32,500 bases of DNA from Botryococcus braunii (Eukaryota > Chlorophyta > Trebouxiophyceae). Of this stretch, positions 20,031 to 29,229 are shown one piece after another. The notes under the pieces were generated by a model, which searched no databases, had not been told where the DNA came from, and saw only the letters and a list, made by a program, of their open reading frames with translations. Numbering within the stretch: the stretch's first letter is position 1; the number at the start of each line of letters is the position of its first letter. Position numbers and translations under genes: made by a program. The stretch spans positions 215,001 through 247,500 of the forward strand of contig KV908511.1 of NCBI GenBank assembly GCA_002005505.1, written 5' to 3'.

Positions 20031-20339
20031 CTTTTCCCTGGCCTGTAGTTTCTTTGCCTCTGAGTCGCTGGACTCGATGGAGATGTTTGCGTAGTTCTTG
20101 TTCTGCAACTGTTTGTCCAGCCGCAGCTCATGTGCTGCTACTTCCAGCGCCCTCTTGTAGAAATCCCTGGCACCTCTGCCGGTTTGGTTGTAGTCCTTTC
20201 TGCAGTCTTCCCTGAGTTCTGTAGCTCGCCTGGCAAGATCCTGCCAATCATCCTCGTGCTTGCCTCTGGTGGCTGCTGCCACCCTCTGTGCCATGGCCCT
20301 GACCTTTTCCCTGGCGCTGCCCTGCTTCCAGGCGACCAT
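20031..20339 (-). CDS. Gag internal exon, coiled-coil-like
   Basis: Protein-like minus-strand frame of about 100 residues rich in Arg, Glu, Lys and Ala. It includes DWQDLARRATELREDCRKDY and RDFYKRALEVAAHELRLDKQ, suggesting helices. It ends at AAAAG followed by GTAAGC, a strong splice donor. The acceptor at its 5' side could not be fixed. It lies between the first gag exon and the zinc-finger region, consistent with one spliced gag-pol transcript. Confidence 0.55.
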
Positions 20340-20418
20340 CCCTCAGCTTAAGTGCATCCCATATCAAAGGTCAGCCTCTTGCTGGCCCATATGATAACCC
20401 ATGCACCAAGACTGTACC

Positions 20419-21021
20419 TTATTTTCCCTTGTACCTTATGTCAGCAACGTGGCCCCTTCCCTTTGGCCTGCTAGCCTTGCCCTCTTCCCACTTAAAGCTG
20501 TCTCCTGTCCCACAGCATGTTAACCTCCCTGGTGCTATTGTTTCCATTGCTTTTTGGGGGGTCTCTGCCTGCCTGACACCTCCCCCTTGAGGTTCTGCTG
20601 TGATACCCCCACTTCCAAGCTCCCTCCCTTCCTCTTGTTGGTCTCTTCCCCTGATCCCTTCCCTTTCCAACAAGGATACCACCTTGCCCAGCATGCTCCC
20701 ATCTCCCTGTGGTGGCACCCTTCCTGCAATATGACTGTACCTTATTTTTTTTTTGCTGTACCTTATGCGAGCCCCCTTGCCCTGGCACCCTGGCCCTGGC
20801 CTCCCGGCTCTCACCCTCCTGGCCCCTGCCTCCTGGCCCCCAGGCACAGGCCCCCTGGCCCTCCAGCACTGGCCCCCTGGCCCAGGCCTCCCTGGCCTCC
20901 CGGCCCTGGCCCCCTTGCCCCCTTGGACCTGCCCTTGGCCTCTGGCCTGCCCCCCCCCCTTGTTCGTTTGACTAATGCCTGTTGCCCTCTGGTCTCCAAC
21001 CGCCTTAAAAGGCCTCCCCAT
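20419..21021 (-). CDS. Gly/Arg-rich open frame in gag region, doubtful
   Basis: A 200-codon minus-strand frame between the two better gag exons. Its first half is encoded by a GGCCAGG-type repeat (20770-20960) and reads as Gly/Arg/Pro-rich sequence, so openness there means little. The second half (MLGKVVSLLEREGIRGRD) looks more protein-like. It could be an exon or an intron that happens to be open. Confidence 0.3.
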   Translation of the reverse strand: MGRPFKAVGDQRATGISQTNKGGGQARGQGQVQGGKGARAGRPGRPGPGGQCWRARGPVPGGQEAGARRVRAGRPGPGCQGKGARIRYSKKKIRYSHIAGRVPPQGDGSMLGKVVSLLEREGIRGRDQQEEGRELGSGGITAEPQGGGVRQAETPQKAMETIAPGRLTCCGTGDSFKWEEGKASRPKGRGHVADIRYKGK

Positions 21022-21486
21022 ATTCCCCTGAATTGCCCTGGCCTTCTTGCCTACATTCCAGTTAATCCCACAGGTAGCCTTGCTCTTGCCAGCCTCCAGG
21101 TAACCTTGTCCCCTTCCCCCTCGAGCTTATGACACCCTGCCTTTCCTCTCTTCAAAGGGATTTGGCCTCCAACCGGCACCCCAGCTTCTTTGACCAATGG
21201 CATACGTTAGACACCTCAGTCTCCCTGTCCTGCCAGCCCTGTATCCCTTGGCCTGACCTTCATTTCTCAGTTCCCGCACCCCAATGTGCAACGTAGCCGT
21301 GACTCTGCGCTTTTGTTGCCTTTGAGCCTGCTGTTGCCCTTAGTTAGTCCGCAGGGTTAGTACATATTTCCTGATTTATGTCTACTGCACTGCGAGACTT
21401 GCCAGGTGCTGCTTACTGCAGCTTGCAACACAATCGTTCTTGCATGAACCTTCCTATTTTGCGATAAAGTTAAACTAACTTCTTAC

Positions 21487-22149
21487 CTTGTGACTCTCCG
21501 CCGCCTGTTCAGCGCGAGTCAGCAACCTGCTACGATCTTCGTCCGAACTGGCAAGCTCAGACGAAGAGAAGCTGCCCGAGGAGCTCCTGCGTCTCTTGCT
21601 GTGTTTCTTTGTTTTCCTTTGTAATTTATTTACCTGTTTCAACGTTTCTTTTGAAGGCGGCGACGCGACTGCCCTGTTGGTTACTTGCTCCCCGTGGCTG
21701 GCCCACTCTTTAGGTACTGGCTCTATTCTGTTCACGAACACCCTGTCTAGCCTGTTGAAAACTTCTGATGGGGCTAACCAAACCCTTAGATGATTAAAGT
21801 TGGGTGCAGCTGACGGATTACTTAGAACTGAGCTCGAATAGGGCGAGTTTGGACTGAATAACGATGTGTGCACTCTAAACACGACCTGTTTGGTGTCCCC
21901 TGGGGACCCGGCAACCCTCTTAGCTATCACCTCAACAAAGTGCTCTTCATTCAACTCTTCAAGACCGCCATAATATATGACGGCGACCTCGTAGAGTTTG
22001 TGAGGATCTGCTTCCTTTCCTAATAGAGCGAAACCACATGACTTTCCGGACTGAGCTTTAGCTCGAAAGTCGTCCGGTGGATCAACGTTAGCTGCCCAAG
22101 CTTCGAAAAGGGGTAACACATCTCTTACCGCCCCAGCACCTGACGCCAT
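21487..22149 (-). CDS. Gag N-terminal exon of the Kangaroo-like element
   Basis: Starts with the ATG of MASGAGAVRDVLPLFEAW, about 60 bp inside the outer split repeat, and runs 221 codons to CACAAG followed by GTAAGAAG, a consensus splice donor. After about 150 mixed residues the C-terminal third is Ser/Lys/Arg-rich (KTKKHSKRRRSSSGSFSSSE), an RS-like nucleic-acid-binding tail. No capsid family is recognised, as is usual for DIRS-order Gag. Reading through the donor meets a stop within three codons, which favours splicing. Confidence 0.7.
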
Positions 22150-22207
22150 GCTGAGGAATAACAAATACAAACTGCTCCTGCCCAAGCCAGTGGCGTCGGC
22201 CACCAAC

Positions 22208-22453
22208 ACCAATAAAGGTGCGATGAGCCGTCCGTCACCAGGGTATACACAGTCAAGCTAGTGCAACACCGCTCCTGTCTCTCTAGATTGACACCCTGCC
22301 CTTTACCAAGCTTGGTAGCCTTAATGAGTTAGATCAGCCGTTGTTTCCCTTGAAATCTCTCAGATCATTCATCCGTGATCTGGATTCACGTGCTGGTTCC
22401 CTTTAGTCACCCCTCCTGAGGGGTTTACTAGCCCTCTCGTAGCAATGGTATTT
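22208..22453 (-). repeat. split direct repeat A1 (outer end)
   Basis: Right-hand boundary of the element, about 59 bp upstream of the first gag ATG on the minus strand, so it should carry the gag-pol promoter. It abuts TCTGAAGTCG of the target. Confidence 0.95.
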
Positions 22454-22472
22454 TCTGAAGTCGTACTTCAAC

Positions 22473-22742
22473 ATGCAAGATCAAACCAAGCCAAAGCAAC
22501 CGGCACGCAAGACTGTTTAAGCAATCAGGGCGGATGATTACAAGGCTTCCCTTCTTAGGATTATCGCTAGGCTTGAGGGAGCAGACAAAGGCGACAGTAC
22601 TGATGCCCAACTTATCAGTACTGCTGCAGCAGATTATGAGAACTTCAAGACAGACATCCGTGTCCCCAACAACGTTTTATTCATTCACGAAGACATCAAT
22701 CGTGGCGTTAAGGGTTGGCAGTCTTATATGCTGATCCCTTAA
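22473..22742 (+). pseudogene. interrupted ORF beside the Kangaroo-like insertion
   Basis: An ATG 20 bp right of the element boundary opens a frame reading MQDQTKPKQPARKTV, then one TAA (22518-22520), then about 73 more coherent codons, including RIIARLEGADKGD and NNVLFIHEDINRGVKGWQ, to a TAA at 22740-22742. Its hydrophilic start and mixed body resemble an ORF1 or Gag beginning, but no family is identified. The retrotransposon lies directly upstream of the ATG and would separate it from its promoter. Confidence 0.4.
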
Positions 22743-22809
22743 AGGATATCACAAGGGATGTGCAAAAAGATGAGGTATGAGGGTTTCCCCTTTTTGTTCA
22801 CCACGTACA

Positions 22810-22959
22810 TGTGATGGTGCTTCTCGTCCTTAAGCTTGTTGTAGATCACACGCAATCTAAGTCCGTACAAGCACGTGTGTTCCGCGTTAGCAGTAACGGA
22901 TCGCCTTTGAGGCGCCCGGCTGCTAACTGATCCTCAGATTTACTCTTGGGGATGAGAGG
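22810..22959 (+). repeat. dispersed repeat of about 150 bp, copy 2
   Basis: Matches 8375-8536. The hairpin GTTAGCAG...CTGCTAAC is intact here and encloses an inner stem CGCCT TTG AGGCG. On the minus strand the segment is also open for about 45 codons up to a TAA near 22741, so a coding origin cannot be excluded. Confidence 0.85.
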
Positions 22960-23051
22960 ATATTTATGGAAGCATGTGTGCTTGTAGCTCTGCAATAAGG
23001 TCTACAAGAACTATTGAACAAGAAGGAAACTAAAAGGGAATAACTCCACAG

Positions 23052-23351
23052 GATGGCATACTGAGGAAGATGAATGGACTTGGAGTCAATGGGGGAAGGA
23101 TTAGCAAGACACACAAAAACGTACTCCAGAAGGAAAAAGAAGAGCTCAAACAAGCAGCTGCCGCCTACGCCAAAAAGAAGAAGGCGATAGTGGCAGAAAA
23201 TCAGAAGTCAACTGCAGCCAAGACCCAAAATGTTGCAATGGGGGATGCAGAGGCGATAGACAAAGCCAAAGACGGAAAAGAAATCATTGAGAAGTTAGAA
23301 AAGGCTGAAATTACTAAGCCTCTTCTGGAATTCAAGTATTATGCAGTGTGA
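23052..23351 (+). CDS. lysine/alanine-rich ORF, unknown, possible exon
   Basis: The frame follows a CCACAG acceptor-like word at 23046-23051 and ends with TGA. An internal ATG lies at 23070. The product is highly charged and helical (KEKEELKQAAAAYAKKKK, later IIEKLEKAEITKPLLEFK), suggesting a coiled-coil or nucleic-acid-binding segment. It follows the interrupted ORF at 22473 and the dispersed repeat, and could belong to the same decayed element. No family is recognised. Confidence 0.45.
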   Translation, partial: DGILRKMNGLGVNGGRISKTHKNVLQKEKEELKQAAAAYAKKKKAIVAENQKSTAAKTQNVAMGDAEAIDKAKDGKEIIEKLEKAEITKPLLEFKYYAV

Positions 23352-25698
23352 AGGACCTGGAGAACTGATCCATGCTTTGTGTTTGCTGTCTACAAGAATT
23401 TTCGTTGCCTCACAGCTACATTCAGACAAAGGCAACTAACATGAGACATTTTCATATGGTTTATAGTTCCTGGTGTATCAATATGCTAAGGGAACTATGC
23501 AATGCAGTGATTTATTCCAGCTATGTCATGCTTAATCTGAATCTGGTTTGAGACTCTGCAATTTGAACATTTTTAGGCTACGAGGAGTACGGCAATTAGC
23601 CTTATTGGACATGTCAAATTACTGTTATATAGTATGGTACAATGGTCAGTGATGTACAGGCAGTACTCTGGTTTGAACCACTCCAAATCCTTGCAAAAGG
23701 ATCAATTGTAATTTTTGTTCACCACAAGTTTCAAAAAACGAATACTTCCGAGCATGAAAAGATTGATGAATTCATCGTCGAGCGGGTCTACCACGTGGGC
23801 CTCTCCTAAGTCAGCACACGTGGAGAAAAAGGCTGAGTAAGAGCAAGGACCCCGTCCCCACACCGTTCACACACACGCATGAGTTCACGTCCGAGCTCAT
23901 TCACTACCCCCTCTTCGTCCGGTTGGACTCTCTCGGCATGTCTCCATACACTTTAAAGGAAATTTTCAAGGTTTCTTCATTAGCTATAGGAAGCCAAGGA
24001 AGCCTGGAAGAAGTGAACCTCATCCATATCGTCATGACGGCGTAAACATGCTCAAACATGTCAATACTAGAAAAAGTGTAAAGCGTGCATGACGGGGCAC
24101 ACTCAGAGATGTTATGCATGTCAGCACTGCTCGGTAGTGAGTCCAGCTGGAGCACCTCTGCCTCTCGATCTGCCATCTCCTGTTGGAAAGTTGAGGCAGG
24201 CAGCGTCTAATTGGCAACTTGAGGCCGGCAATGTACATGTCTGACATGTGTGCTTCCTTTCCTCTCGGATCCCCTGACACGCGAGGAGAGGCGCCCCAGC
24301 GCAGCAGGTGGCTAGCGACAACTCGAGTGCTCTTTGACAGAACGCTGGCATGCCTCGTCTGTAGACAACGAACCCAATGCAAGTGCAGGAGCACGATTTT
24401 GGCTGAAAAATGGCGTGTGGTCGTCATGACGCGCTCCTTGAAGGGCAAAACTTTTCAAACGCTCAAAAATGAAACGTTGCGGAGGCCCCAGTGGCATTAC
24501 AAGGATTACACGGCCCGTGGGTGCCGTGTGTTGAAGAGCTCGTGGCTGGGAAGATTCCTTCTACCTACTGCAATACCTGAAAAGCATGTCTCCACATTTG
24601 GGAGAGTCCACCCAGCTGGGCACAAAGACTGGTCACTGCCAATTGGGCGCGCCAGGTGGCCACCCCTTTCTGCAAACACACTCAAGAGTGGCCTGCAAAA
24701 TCTTGCTCGCCTGACCAAAAAAAATAATAATAATAAAAAAATACGTCCGACAAAAGGAGATGAACATGGCTCTCAGGACTCAAGGGGCGAGGCAGTACGA
24801 CTGACCCCTCTTCCACTTCCACTTCCACTTCCAAGAAGCAGTTCCAACGTTCAAATTGTAACTGGGCGCCGGTTGTGCCCACTCCCTTTATTACTCTGAA
24901 TGACATCATTTCGATTCAGATTAGGGCGCATTTCAAAAACACTTTGTAGAAATCCCCCGGTGTAAGAGGGGAAAACCCACCAAATCACCATCATGGAGTA
25001 ACACGCTGGCCTACCATTAATTCATGCCTTGAGACAAGCTTGGTTGCCTTCCGGGGGAGTTTGAGGTTGGAGTTCAGGCTGACCAAACCTACATAGGGGG
25101 GGGGGGGTGGGGTTTCCATTCTTTGCTGTGTGTCCAATCTGTACATAATGTAAATGTCTTATACAAGACATAACACGGGTGTCATAATGACACTGTCACT
25201 CCACTGTGGACAGGAAATCTGGTGAGTTGCCCCTGATGAAACGAGCCGCCGAGATCCGCTCGTAACACAGCTGTAAATCACATAAATATATTGGGGTTAA
25301 CCACAATATTGGGGTTAACCACAATATAAATTAACCACAACAACGTTGTATAACCCTGTACTTTCGATGGTTAGTAATCCCTGACGGAACCTACCAAGGT
25401 GAGCACAGCACTCACTCAGTACAAAGAGCACTCCCTCATCATGTTGAAACCAGCTGCCCAGATCGGACCGTAGCACAGGGGTAATTCACTTAGAATTTCC
25501 CTGTACTTACCCGTTAGCTATAACTAGATCCCATAACAGGGTGCCGGTGTCGTTTACCGGTCCCAACTTCGTGGCTGTACAGACACAGTGCTATGTATAG
25601 CACCAGTGGACCATATTTAGCTCCAGTACTGCGGAGCTTTCCCTCTCAGCATTGTTTCACGGTCCCAGCTGCCAACTGCAGTGCTTTACCCCCTTTTC
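23352..25698. other. 2.3-kb stretch without a supported gene
   Basis: Open frames occur (the longest plus-strand one is 24219-24899) but read as low-complexity or antisense sequence with no domain. Local structure includes an A-rich AATAAT run at 24717-24741, four CTTCCA units near 24812, a run of 12 G at 25096-25107, a GTGTCATAATGACAC palindrome near 25178, and two tandem copies of ATTGGGGTTAACCACAAT at about 25290-25325. Two diverged copies of a segment containing GAAAC, CAGATC and GTAACACAG or GTAGCACAG lie near 25238 and 25446. Confidence 0.45.
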
Positions 25699-25747
25699 CT
25701 CGAGTCTTAGTCTTGGGTTGAGTCTCAACCCAAGACTAAGACTTGAG
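25699..25747. repeat. near-perfect inverted repeat hairpin
   Basis: The arms AGTCTTAGTCTTGGGTTGAG and its complement are separated by one base, extending to 24 bp per arm with one mismatch. It stands alone, without a coding neighbour or a T-run, so it is not an obvious terminator. Confidence 0.9.
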
Positions 25748-25932
25748 GTCTGTGATTCGAGGTGTCACGAGCCTTAAAGACTGCGTAGCTTGACACCCCG
25801 AAAGCATTTTCTTGAGGAGCCGACTCGCCAGCAACCCCAAGGTATTAGAAAGCACTGGGCTTTCGATTTAGTAACGGTGGGAGTTGCAGGAGGACGCGCG
25901 TGAGGAGCAGGATGCCTCGGACAGACCGTTTC

Positions 25933-26560
25933 ACGTCGCTCCACTGGCAGAACCTATACAGGTTCGTTTAGACCCTCACGCCGCCCCACTGGGAGAACCC
26001 TGTTTAGGTTCTTTTAAGCCTCATGCCGCTCCACTGGGAGAACCCTGTTTAGGTTCTTTTAAGCCTCATGCCGCTCCACTGAGAGAACCCTGTTTAGGTT
26101 CTTTTAAGCCTCACGCCGCCCCACTGGGAGAACCCTGTTTAGGTTCTTTTAAGCCTCATGCCGCTCCACTGGGAGAACCCTGTTTAGGTTCTTTTAAGCC
26201 TCATGCCGCTCCACTGGGAAAACCTACATAGGTTCTTTTAAACCCACACGCCGTCCCACTGGGAGAACCCTGTTTAGGTTCTTTTAAGCCTCACGCCGCC
26301 CCACTGGGAGAACCCTGTTTAGGTTCTTTTAAGCCTCCTGCCGCTCCACTGGGAGAACCTACATAGGTTCTTTTAAACCCTCAAGCCGCTCCACTGGGAG
26401 AACCTACATAGGTTCTTTTAAACCCTCAAGCCGCTCCACTGGGAGAACCTACATAGGTTCTTTTAAACCCTCAAGCCGCTCCACTGGGAGAACCTACATA
26501 GGTTCTTTTAAACCCTCACGCCGCTCCACTGGGAGAACCCTGTTTAGGTATATCTAGGCA
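25933..26560 (+). repeat. 45-bp satellite, about 14 copies, two subtypes
   Basis: Unit: GCCGCTCCACTGGGAGAACC, then CTGTTTAGG or TACATAGG, then TTCTTTTAA and GCCTCAT or ACCCTCA. Copies start near 25933, 25978 and every 45 bp to 26518. Subtype A (CTGTTTAGG) fills copies 2-6 and 8-9, subtype B (TACATAGG) fills copies 7 and 10-13, and the last copy is a truncated A. The 15-codon period leaves an open frame repeating PHAAPLGEPCLGSFK up to the first subtype B copy, whose TAG ends it. Each unit can form a small hairpin from GAACC and GGTTC. Confidence 0.95.
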
Positions 26561-28048
26561 GAACCTGGCTGGGAAAGCCGTGTTGCAGAGATGGGATGTG
26601 TAAATCGGGGAACTCCCGCGAGGTCGAATTTGTGTGGATTTCCAGCGCAAATTTCTTCCTTTCGAGTCTGAACAGTCCCGATCGTGGCAGATTTTGGGCT
26701 CAAATGTGATCTCGCGGGTGTTCCCAGTCAAACAGAGCACGCCCTCACTTTCCTTCCCTCCCATCGACAGGCAAATCATATAATTATCAATCAATATATT
26801 GCCGATCAGCATTGGCTGCTCGCTCTGCAGTTCCGTGCTCGTTACACTAGGACGCGAGGAATCGAAGGGGACGCGCAATGTGGAAATGACACGCAGACAC
26901 AAAGTCGGATATGCTTGACTCTTTATTCTACATAAGAACTGACATATTTCAATTTTCCCTTTAAAAAAGACTGATATATCCCTGAGACAGTTATATCCCT
27001 GAGACTGATGTATTTCACTTTTTACCTTAAACAAGAAGATGTTGCCGGCCCCGGCTGCCCCTTCTGTGTCGGCGGGCTGGGGGGTGCTCTTTGAAAAAGC
27101 TCACCAAGAAGTTTCCCAATAGTTCTAAACACCTAATTTCCTCCCCCCCCCGGGGGGAGGGGGGGGACGGGGGACAGGGGACGGGTGGTGTTCTCTTGCA
27201 ACCTACACGTGAGTAGCTGAATAAATACTAGTACTAAACACTTAACATAACTGGGGGGTTTTCTCTTGATCAGCTTACCGATGGTCGTACTGAACATATA
27301 CTAGGGCTTTATTCCCAATCACCTAAGCAGCCAGACGTCACAGCGCTATCTTAGAGCGGTCACTTAACTCGTACTTAGCCCCTATTGAGCCCCTACTGGG
27401 GCTTCTATCCAATCAGATAGGCAGCCAGACGTGCCATATGTCGTGCTTTTCAGCAATGCAGTACATACAGGACGAGGCGGTATGACTACAGCTGCCTGTC
27501 CTTCTCAGCCTCTGAGGGGTGACAGAATGCACCACAGACCTGGGTTCTTGGCCGTCAATTAACGGTTCTTATAAAGACTGGACTCCAGAAAGGGGAAAAA
27601 GGGACTGAACTCAGGAAAGGGCAAAAAAAGAGAAGCAAAACAAAAGAGAGGGGGGGGGGGGGAGGTAAGGGACTCCACAGTGATTTTTCATCCCCTCTCA
27701 ACTTTCCTCAACACCCATCGTGAAGCCAAGCAAGTTGAATTTGCCTTGCAGAACAGCCAATACACGAGCCACATGCCAGCCAGCAATATCCTGCCCCACT
27801 AGCTTGCATCGAAGTGCTCAGTGCACCCATGTGGACTCCACATGGAGCCACATGTGAGTATGCGCACCATCTACAGAAACAGACCTGCAAGAAGATTCAA
27901 GCTAAACGACCCGCCACAAATTTGGGATATTTGAAACCTTCGAATCTGGCGTCTCCCCCCTCTCCCACACACTCGTCCCTGGGCGCATCTTTGGAGAAAA
28001 TGCGAGCTCTATTCACCAGATTGGGAGGCAACCAACGGATCTTTGAGT
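26561..28048. other. stretch without a supported gene
   Basis: No convincing coding region. It contains a C10/G-rich hairpin at about 27143-27172, two diverged copies of a segment with GGCTT, ATCCAATCA and GCAGCCAGACGT (about 27304 and 27408), and a run of 13 G at 27650-27662 after an A-rich stretch. Confidence 0.4.
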
Positions 28049-28200
28049 TCTTATAAAGGAGACAACCAGCATATCTTCACTGTTCATAAGGCACGTCCTA
28101 GTTGTTTAAAAAGAGACTACCAGCATATCTGAACTCCTGATGTAGGGGACAACCAGCGCATCTTTAACTCTTTACAAAGCAGACAACCAGCATATAATTC
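28049..28200 (+). repeat. degenerate tandem repeat, about 40-50 bp
   Basis: Four copies of GACAACCAGCATATCTT or close variants occur at about 28060, 28114, 28150 and 28182, each followed by an ACTC or TTCA stretch of variable length. Confidence 0.75.
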
Positions 28201-28376
28201 ATTGGCTGATGGCTCATCACAAGCAGCCAGTTATCCTCCTCGCATTTGGGCCCGACCCTTCGTGTGCCTCGAAGAAAGAGAGAACTTTCCCGACAGCCGA
28301 TCTGGGACTCCGTCCCTCCTCCTTGTGTCTGGGATTCCAATCTCATCACAAGCCCTTTTGAGTGCATAGATGTAAT

Positions 28377-28654
28377 CTGTTGTTCCGCCCTTGCCTCCAC
28401 CCAGGGATGTGCAGGGGGTCCTTTGCTGCCGACTGGCAGGCCATAGGTATGAAATATTTCATACCCATGGCTTTTTCCACAGGGTTGATCCTGGGGGAAC
28501 ATCTGAGGATACCCCTCCCCACGCAGACGGGCCTCTCAAATGTCTTATTTTGGAGCTGGCAGATTGGCGTGTCAGGGCATTCCCCCCGAACACAGATGCT
28601 GATAACCCCCTGACATCAGCTTTGGATAAACGTTTCCAGAACCACTTGAACTAG
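28377..28654 (+). CDS. ORF ending directly on a poly(A) tract, retrocopy or retroelement tail
   Basis: A frame of about 92 codons without ATG at its left edge runs to TAG at 28652-28654, immediately followed by 29 A. The protein is coherent: RYEIFHTHGFFHRVDPGG, then GPLKCLILELADWRVRAFPP, then a polar end. No family is recognised. A frame shift near 28390 may join it to an upstream piece (28246-28390) with WDSVPPPCVWDSN. A coding end on a poly(A) run suggests insertion of a processed transcript or the 3' end of a LINE-like element with almost no 3' UTR. Confidence 0.45.
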
Positions 28655-28683
28655 AAAAAAAAAAAAAAAAAAAAAAAAAAAAA
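28655..28683 (+). repeat. poly(A) tract, 29 A, then CAAA units
   Basis: Pure A run followed by CAAACAAACAAACA. It directly abuts the upstream stop codon. This form fits a retrotransposition tail. Confidence 0.95.
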
Positions 28684-28692
28684 CAAACAAAC

Positions 28693-28900
28693 ACTGTTCG
28701 ACCTCGTGCTGGGTGTCCACCTCCAGAACTCAGCCGGGGGGGAAAAAAACAACTTTCACAAATTTATTATAAAGGCCGTGTTCGACCTCGTGCTGGTGCC
28801 CCCAAGCGGGGATCTGAGCTGGAAAAACACGTCACAAACTTTTGTTTTTAAAGCCATGCTCGACCTCGTGCTGGTGCCCCACCCTCAGAAGTCAAGCTGA
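28693..28900 (+). repeat. tandem repeat of about 80 bp, three copies
   Basis: TGTTCGACCTCGTGCTGG or TGCTCGACCTCGTGCTGG occurs at about 28695, 28779 and 28857, each followed by GTGCCCC-type sequence and an A/T-rich part with CACAAA. It starts right after the poly(A) tract. Confidence 0.85.
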
Positions 28901-29035
28901 AACTCTGAAACTCATCTCAGAATGACTCCTATCTCAAAGCCTAGAGAGCCAGGGTAACAAAGCCTAGAGAGCGGGGGTGACCTCCGCCCATCCACATACA
29001 TAATCCTTCATAATTCCATCAAATTTCTTAATTGT

Positions 29036-29165
29036 TGACTAACCGGGACCTGCCCCGGCAACCCGGACAGCGACACATTCCGGGCAATAGAGAACGCAGC
29101 GGCACTGGAATCCACTCGGAGGACAAGACGCGGAGGCAGTACTCGGCCATGCGTCCAACCTCCTT
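29036..29165 (-). CDS. possible diverged duplicate of the terminal host exon
   Basis: Minus-strand frame after a CCTCAAG acceptor-like word, reading EVGRMAEYCLRVLSSEW, then a Cys/Arg-rich end to TAA. It parallels the upstream exon EKVRRMAKYYLRVLSSA at both DNA and protein level. It could be an alternative last exon or a duplicated fragment. Confidence 0.4.
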
Positions 29166-29229
29166 GAGGGAAGCAGAAAAGTGGCGGCAAGGCTCCTCTC
29201 AGATGCTCTGAGTCAGAACCCACCTGAGG

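Larger units (their letters stand above)
14219..22453 (-). mobile_element. Kangaroo/PAT-like tyrosine-recombinase retrotransposon (DIRS order)
   Basis: Read on the minus strand, the element has the split-direct-repeat order A1, genes, B1-A2, B2. A1 is 22453-22208, B1 14732-14607, A2 14605-14360 and B2 14344-14219. The A pair appears identical over 246 bp; the B pair differs at one base in 126. The order of genes on the minus strand is gag, zinc-finger region, reverse transcriptase, RNase H. A tyrosine recombinase lies on the plus strand, converging with pol and separated from it by about 6 bp of stop-to-stop spacing at 16319/16326. The inverted recombinase is the hallmark of Kangaroo from Volvox. 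No DDE integrase and no target duplication are present, as expected for this order. RNase H is damaged, so this copy is probably not autonomous. Confidence 0.9.

Noticed and set aside
24219..24899. 226-codon plus-strand open frame
   Set aside because: No domain, an Asn/Lys run from AATAAT repeats and a Leu/Pro run from CTTCCA repeats. Composition is that of non-coding DNA.
25236..25275. Possible hammerhead ribozyme (CTGATGA followed by an ACGAG...CTCGT stem)
   Set aside because: The conserved GAAA after stem II is missing (the sequence reads AACAC), and no cleavage-site stem could be paired.
25933..26560. CRISPR array
   Set aside because: Units are contiguous 45-bp repeats without unique spacers, in a eukaryotic context with no cas genes.
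26516..27034. 172-codon minus-strand open frame
   Set aside because: Begins in an AT-rich region and ends inside the 45-bp satellite. No protein-like pattern.
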